A stretch of DNA of 15,180 bases, from contig PFAX01000027.1 of the NCBI GenBank assembly GCA_002773495.1, forward strand, positions 1 through 15,180, given 5' to 3'. Shown here one piece after another: positions 13,438 to 15,180 of this stretch (positions within the stretch are counted from its first letter, which is position 1; every line of letters begins with the position of its first letter). The DNA is from a bacterium (Candidatus Gribaldobacteria) CG10_big_fil_rev_8_21_14_0_10_37_21 (GTDB lineage: Bacteria; Patescibacteriota; Minisyncoccia; Minisyncoccales; CG1-02-41-26). Under the pieces are notes generated by a model. It ran no database searches. It was not told where the DNA came from and saw only the letters and a list, made by a program, of their open reading frames with translations. The position numbers were made by a program, and so were the translations under genes.

Positions 13438-13710
13438 TTTAGGCCCATCCCTTTTCGCTCGCCGCTACTTGGGGAATATTTTTATTTTTTTTCTTTTCCT
13501 CCAGCTACTAAGATGTTTCACTTCGCTGGGTTCGCCCCCATCCCTTGCGGGTTGGGTTTTGCGGGTTTGCCGCAAAGTGTTTCCACATTCGGAGATCTCC
13601 GGGTCATAGGTTGCTAAGCACCTCGCCGAAGCTTATCGCAGCCACGCCACGTCCTTCATCGCCTCCTGCTCCCAAGGCATCCACCATTTGCCCATAAGTA
13701 ACCTCTTTTT

Positions 13711-14060
13711 ATGCTAAAGCTTTACCCTGTTAAATATCGCTAGACGATGGCCCGCCAAAAGGCGGACTATTTAACTGGGTAAAATTTGCAGTCAGTACTT
13801 ATTGACTTTTAGAGATGGTTCGTAACCATCTCTTAAAATTCACATATATACCTGTTTGGTTTTCATTTTTCGCTTTTTTTGTAAGCTTAGCGCCAAACAA
13901 GCTCGCTAAAGTGCTCCGCTTTAGGCGGACCTTTAGTGAAATTGGAACGAACATCCTTCTATCTTAAAACAAAAATCGCCTTTTTAAAGCGATGTAGAGC
14001 AAATCAAAAAGGTTGCCTTACGGACGCTTTAAAAATTGCAATGATTCTTTTCTTTCCATA
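13711..14060 (-). other. 23S pre-rRNA leader
   Basis: About 350 nt from the predicted transcription start to the mature 23S, with no ORF and no tRNA. In order it holds a boxA-like motif (14001-13991); an imperfect hairpin near 13940-13910 (CTAAAG...CTTTAG with TCCGC/GCGGA inside); a perfect 10-bp hairpin AGAGATGGTT/AACCATCTCT (13833-13811); the 5' arm of the 22-bp processing stem; and a hairpin of TTTACCC/GGGTAAA type (13783-13721) with a CCGCC/GGCGG tip next to the mature 5' end. Confidence 0.65.
13991..14001 (-). promoter_or_regulatory. Possible boxA-like antitermination site
   Basis: TGCTCTACATC on the minus strand, about 60 nt into the leader, resembles the bacterial rRNA boxA (TGCTCTTTAACA) at the first six positions. 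BoxA recruits NusB/S10 for rRNA antitermination. A single short match, so weak. Confidence 0.3.
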
Positions 14061-14065
14061 AAGTC

Positions 14066-14094
14066 ATTCTAACAAAACTAAAAACTCCTGTCAA
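14066..14094 (-). promoter_or_regulatory. Strong promoter of the 23S-5S unit
   Basis: TTGACA (14094-14089), exactly 17 nt, then TAGAAT (14071-14066) on the minus strand. The -35 box is consensus and the -10 has one mismatch. The start would be near 14059. The -35 box lies at the loop and 3' shoulder of the upstream gene's terminator hairpin. Confidence 0.85.
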
Positions 14095-14111
14095 GAGGAG
14101 TTTTTAGTTTT
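14074..14111 (-). terminator. Terminator of the TM-helix protein gene, overlapping the rRNA promoter
   Basis: A perfect 16-bp inverted repeat (AAAACTAAAAACTCCT / AGGAGTTTTTAGTTTT) with a 6-nt loop CTTGAC. The 3' arm is U-rich and followed by GTT. It starts 33 nt after the stop codon at 14144. Confidence 0.8.
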
Positions 14112-14143
14112 CTATTAACAGAAAATAAAGCTTAATTTTAAGC

Positions 14144-14836
14144 TTAGTCCTTCATTTTGTTGCGCATGCCCATAAGAATTTCTTTAGCCACATCTTTGCC
14201 CCCAAGCCCAAAGGCCAAAGCCATTGAAATAACAACTAAAGCAACAACGCCAGTGATTAAAATTTGAACAATTTGAGCGGCTGCCCCTACGGCTAATTGA
14301 GCCAAGATGGCAAAGCCAGCAAATAACCAAATTGACCACCTGACAACCCCACCGATTAAATTAGCGTACCTTACTTTCATTTTAGCAACTGCGATTTTTG
14401 TAATTTTTTCCGCGAAGTCAGCTAAAATAACAGCAACAACGAAAATAGCCGTTGCCACTACTAAATTAGGCAACCAACCAACAATACCATCAACGAAACT
14501 GCCGAACTCTTCAATGCCTAGGATTTTTATGCCAGCGCCCAAAAACATAATAGCTAATACCCATTTAACGATGGCACCTAAAAACCCAGACATTTTCATC
14601 TTGACTTCCGCTTTTTCCATGGCTTCCTCCCATTTTGTTTTTTCAAAAATTCTATCAAGTTTAAGACGTTTTAAAATTTCTGAAACCAATTTACCTATCC
14701 AAACAGCAATAATCCAACCAACAATGAAAACAATCACAGCACCTAAAAGTTTTGGAATGAAAGCAATAACTCCTGAAATAAGACCCTGTAAAGAGTCAGC
14801 AAGGACCGCAGACCAATCTTGAATAACGTTTATCAT
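14144..14836 (-). CDS. Conserved TM-helix membrane protein (MscS-associated type)
   Basis: A 230-residue integral membrane protein with about five hydrophobic helices: IPKLLGAVIVFIVGWIIAVWIG (about 27-48), a helix near 83-103 (GFLGAIVKWVLAIMFLGAGI), LPNLVVATAIFVVAVILADF (about 122-141), a helix near 166-184, and IVQILITGVVALVVISMALA (about 189-208). A charged amphipathic stretch (KRLKLDRIFEKTKWEEAMEK) follows the first helix. The motif GWxxAxWxGKLVSEILKRLKLD and the ending ALAFGLGGKDVAKEIL are typical of the 'conserved TM helix' family found beside, or as the pore-lining part of, MscS-like mechanosensitive channels. The MscS beta domain is absent, so channel activity is not established. Its own extended -10 promoter and terminator make it a single-gene unit. 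Confidence 0.8.
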   Translation of the reverse strand: MINVIQDWSAVLADSLQGLISGVIAFIPKLLGAVIVFIVGWIIAVWIGKLVSEILKRLKLDRIFEKTKWEEAMEKAEVKMKMSGFLGAIVKWVLAIMFLGAGIKILGIEEFGSFVDGIVGWLPNLVVATAIFVVAVILADFAEKITKIAVAKMKVRYANLIGGVVRWSIWLFAGFAILAQLAVGAAAQIVQILITGVVALVVISMALAFGLGGKDVAKEILMGMRNKMKD

Positions 14837-14907
14837 AATATCTTAAATTATTTTTAATTTAACTTAAACTTAAACTAACTCTCGACCTTTACATTAAGTA
14901 TTATTTT

Positions 14908-14934
14908 ATTATAGCAAAGATTTTCATTTTTCAA
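14908..14934 (-). promoter_or_regulatory. Promoter of the TM-helix protein gene
   Basis: TGCTATAAT extended -10 (TATAAT at 14913-14908) with TTGAAA at 14934-14929; the 15-nt spacer is short but TG compensates. The leader would be about 65 nt, AT-rich, with no Shine-Dalgarno. Confidence 0.6.
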
Positions 14935-14973
14935 GCATCTTGCCTGTGGAAAACTAAAACCCTGACTGAACCC

Positions 14974-15102
14974 TTAATCAAAAAAAAATAAAAGAATTGC
15001 TGTTAGGATTGCCCCTAACATACTCTTGACACTACTGTTGACACTTGGTGTCAACAGCTTTGACAATTTTGGTGGTGTTTGTTGGAAAAAGTCAGAACTC
15101 AT
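14974..15102 (-). CDS. Doubtful 42-residue ORF with a hydrophobic C-terminus
   Basis: ATG at 15102 to TAA at 14974: MSSDFFQQTPPKLSKLLTPS, then VNSSVKSMLGAILTAILLFF and FD. The frame is also open upstream to the window edge. The tail could be a membrane helix, but most of the ORF is encoded by palindromes and by the T tract of a probable terminator, and there is no ribosome binding site. I think it more likely non-coding; it is listed because the stretch has no other gene. Confidence 0.15.
   Translation of the reverse strand: MSSDFFQQTPPKLSKLLTPSVNSSVKSMLGAILTAILLFFFD
14979..15020 (-). terminator. Probable terminator of a gene beyond the right edge
   Basis: TGTTAGG / CCTAACA (15020-15014 and 15007-15001) with a 6-nt loop, followed on the minus strand by GCAATTC, TTTTA and a run of nine T. 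The 7-nt gap before the T-rich tract makes it imperfect. Confidence 0.5.
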
Positions 15103-15180
15103 TTTGAACAAAATCCCGACTGATTGTCGCCCGCAGGGCGACAGAGCCAAAACCGAACGCTCGGGCGGGCAAAAAGGAAG
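15021..15180. repeat. Palindrome-rich non-coding stretch
   Basis: No confident gene. Two compact perfect hairpins are visible: CTGTTGACAC-TTG-GTGTCAACAG (15038-15060) and TGTCGCCC-GCA-GGGCGACA (15126-15144). TTGACA also recurs on the plus strand near 15027 and 15060 (TTGACAC, TTGACAA). The GC-rich hairpin has the look of a dispersed REP-like element, but only one copy lies in this window. Confidence 0.45.

Noticed and set aside
13739..13751. CCATCGTCTAGCG on the minus strand, identical to the 5' part of many tRNA-Glu genes
   Set aside because: Nothing downstream forms a D arm, anticodon stem or T arm; the bases belong to the leader hairpin before 23S. Probably chance or a tiny relic.
14307..14822. 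171-residue ORF on the plus strand
   Set aside because: Exact antisense of the TM-helix membrane protein gene; Thr/Lys/Ala-rich composition is the complement of its hydrophobic codons.

Overview
The window looks like part of a Candidate Phyla Radiation (Patescibacteria) chromosome. It is AT-rich. The genes are short, tightly packed and all on the minus strand. Promoters are sigma70-like and mostly lack Shine-Dalgarno leaders. The 23S rRNA gene is packed with group I introns and other insertions, and one membrane protein ends in a Cys-rich pilin-like domain of a kind I associate with this group. This assignment is an inference from gene content; no 16S gene is present to confirm it.

Layout, read in the direction of transcription (right to left). 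15180-14837: no confident gene; three palindromes, a probable terminator and a doubtful 42-residue ORF. 14836-14144: a membrane protein of the conserved TM-helix (MscS-associated) type. 14111-14066: its terminator, whose hairpin loop supplies the -35 box of the rRNA promoter. 14060-13711: rRNA leader. 13710-7200: a 6.5-kb 23S rRNA gene. 7162-6778: a 5S locus in which a complete 5S rRNA sits inside a second, split 5S-like sequence. 6756-6727: rRNA terminator. 6721-3420: the elongasome operon mreC-mreD-PBP2. 3353-397: a toxin-antitoxin pair, lysS and a membrane/pilin-like protein. 375-1: a second antitoxin with the start of its toxin.

The 23S gene is the centrepiece. Four group I introns can be placed to the base from the U-G rule and from pairing of the 5' exon with the internal guide. 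They follow E. coli positions 1911 (intron A, 469 nt, no ORF), 1931 (B, 719 nt, LAGLIDADG gene), 2449 (C, 891 nt, LAGLIDADG gene) and 2593 (D, 714 nt, LAGLIDADG gene broken by one in-frame TAA). A and B are separated by an exon of only 20 nt. Removing the introns leaves about 3.72 kb, still longer than a usual 23S. The excess is mainly a related AT-rich element inserted in three helices (near H25, H45 and H68), a different AT-rich hairpin near H63, a 30-bp perfect hairpin at H18 and an expanded H79.

The most unusual structure is the 5S locus. The outer 5S-like sequence keeps a long closing helix and the conserved 5S segments, but it is split at loop C by a stem carrying the complete inner 5S. 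Two more strong hairpins are inserted on its 3' side. There is no 16S gene next to this unit, which has its own strong promoter and terminator, so 23S-5S appears to be transcribed apart from 16S. E. coli positions and helix names come from my recollection of the reference sequence; no alignment was run.
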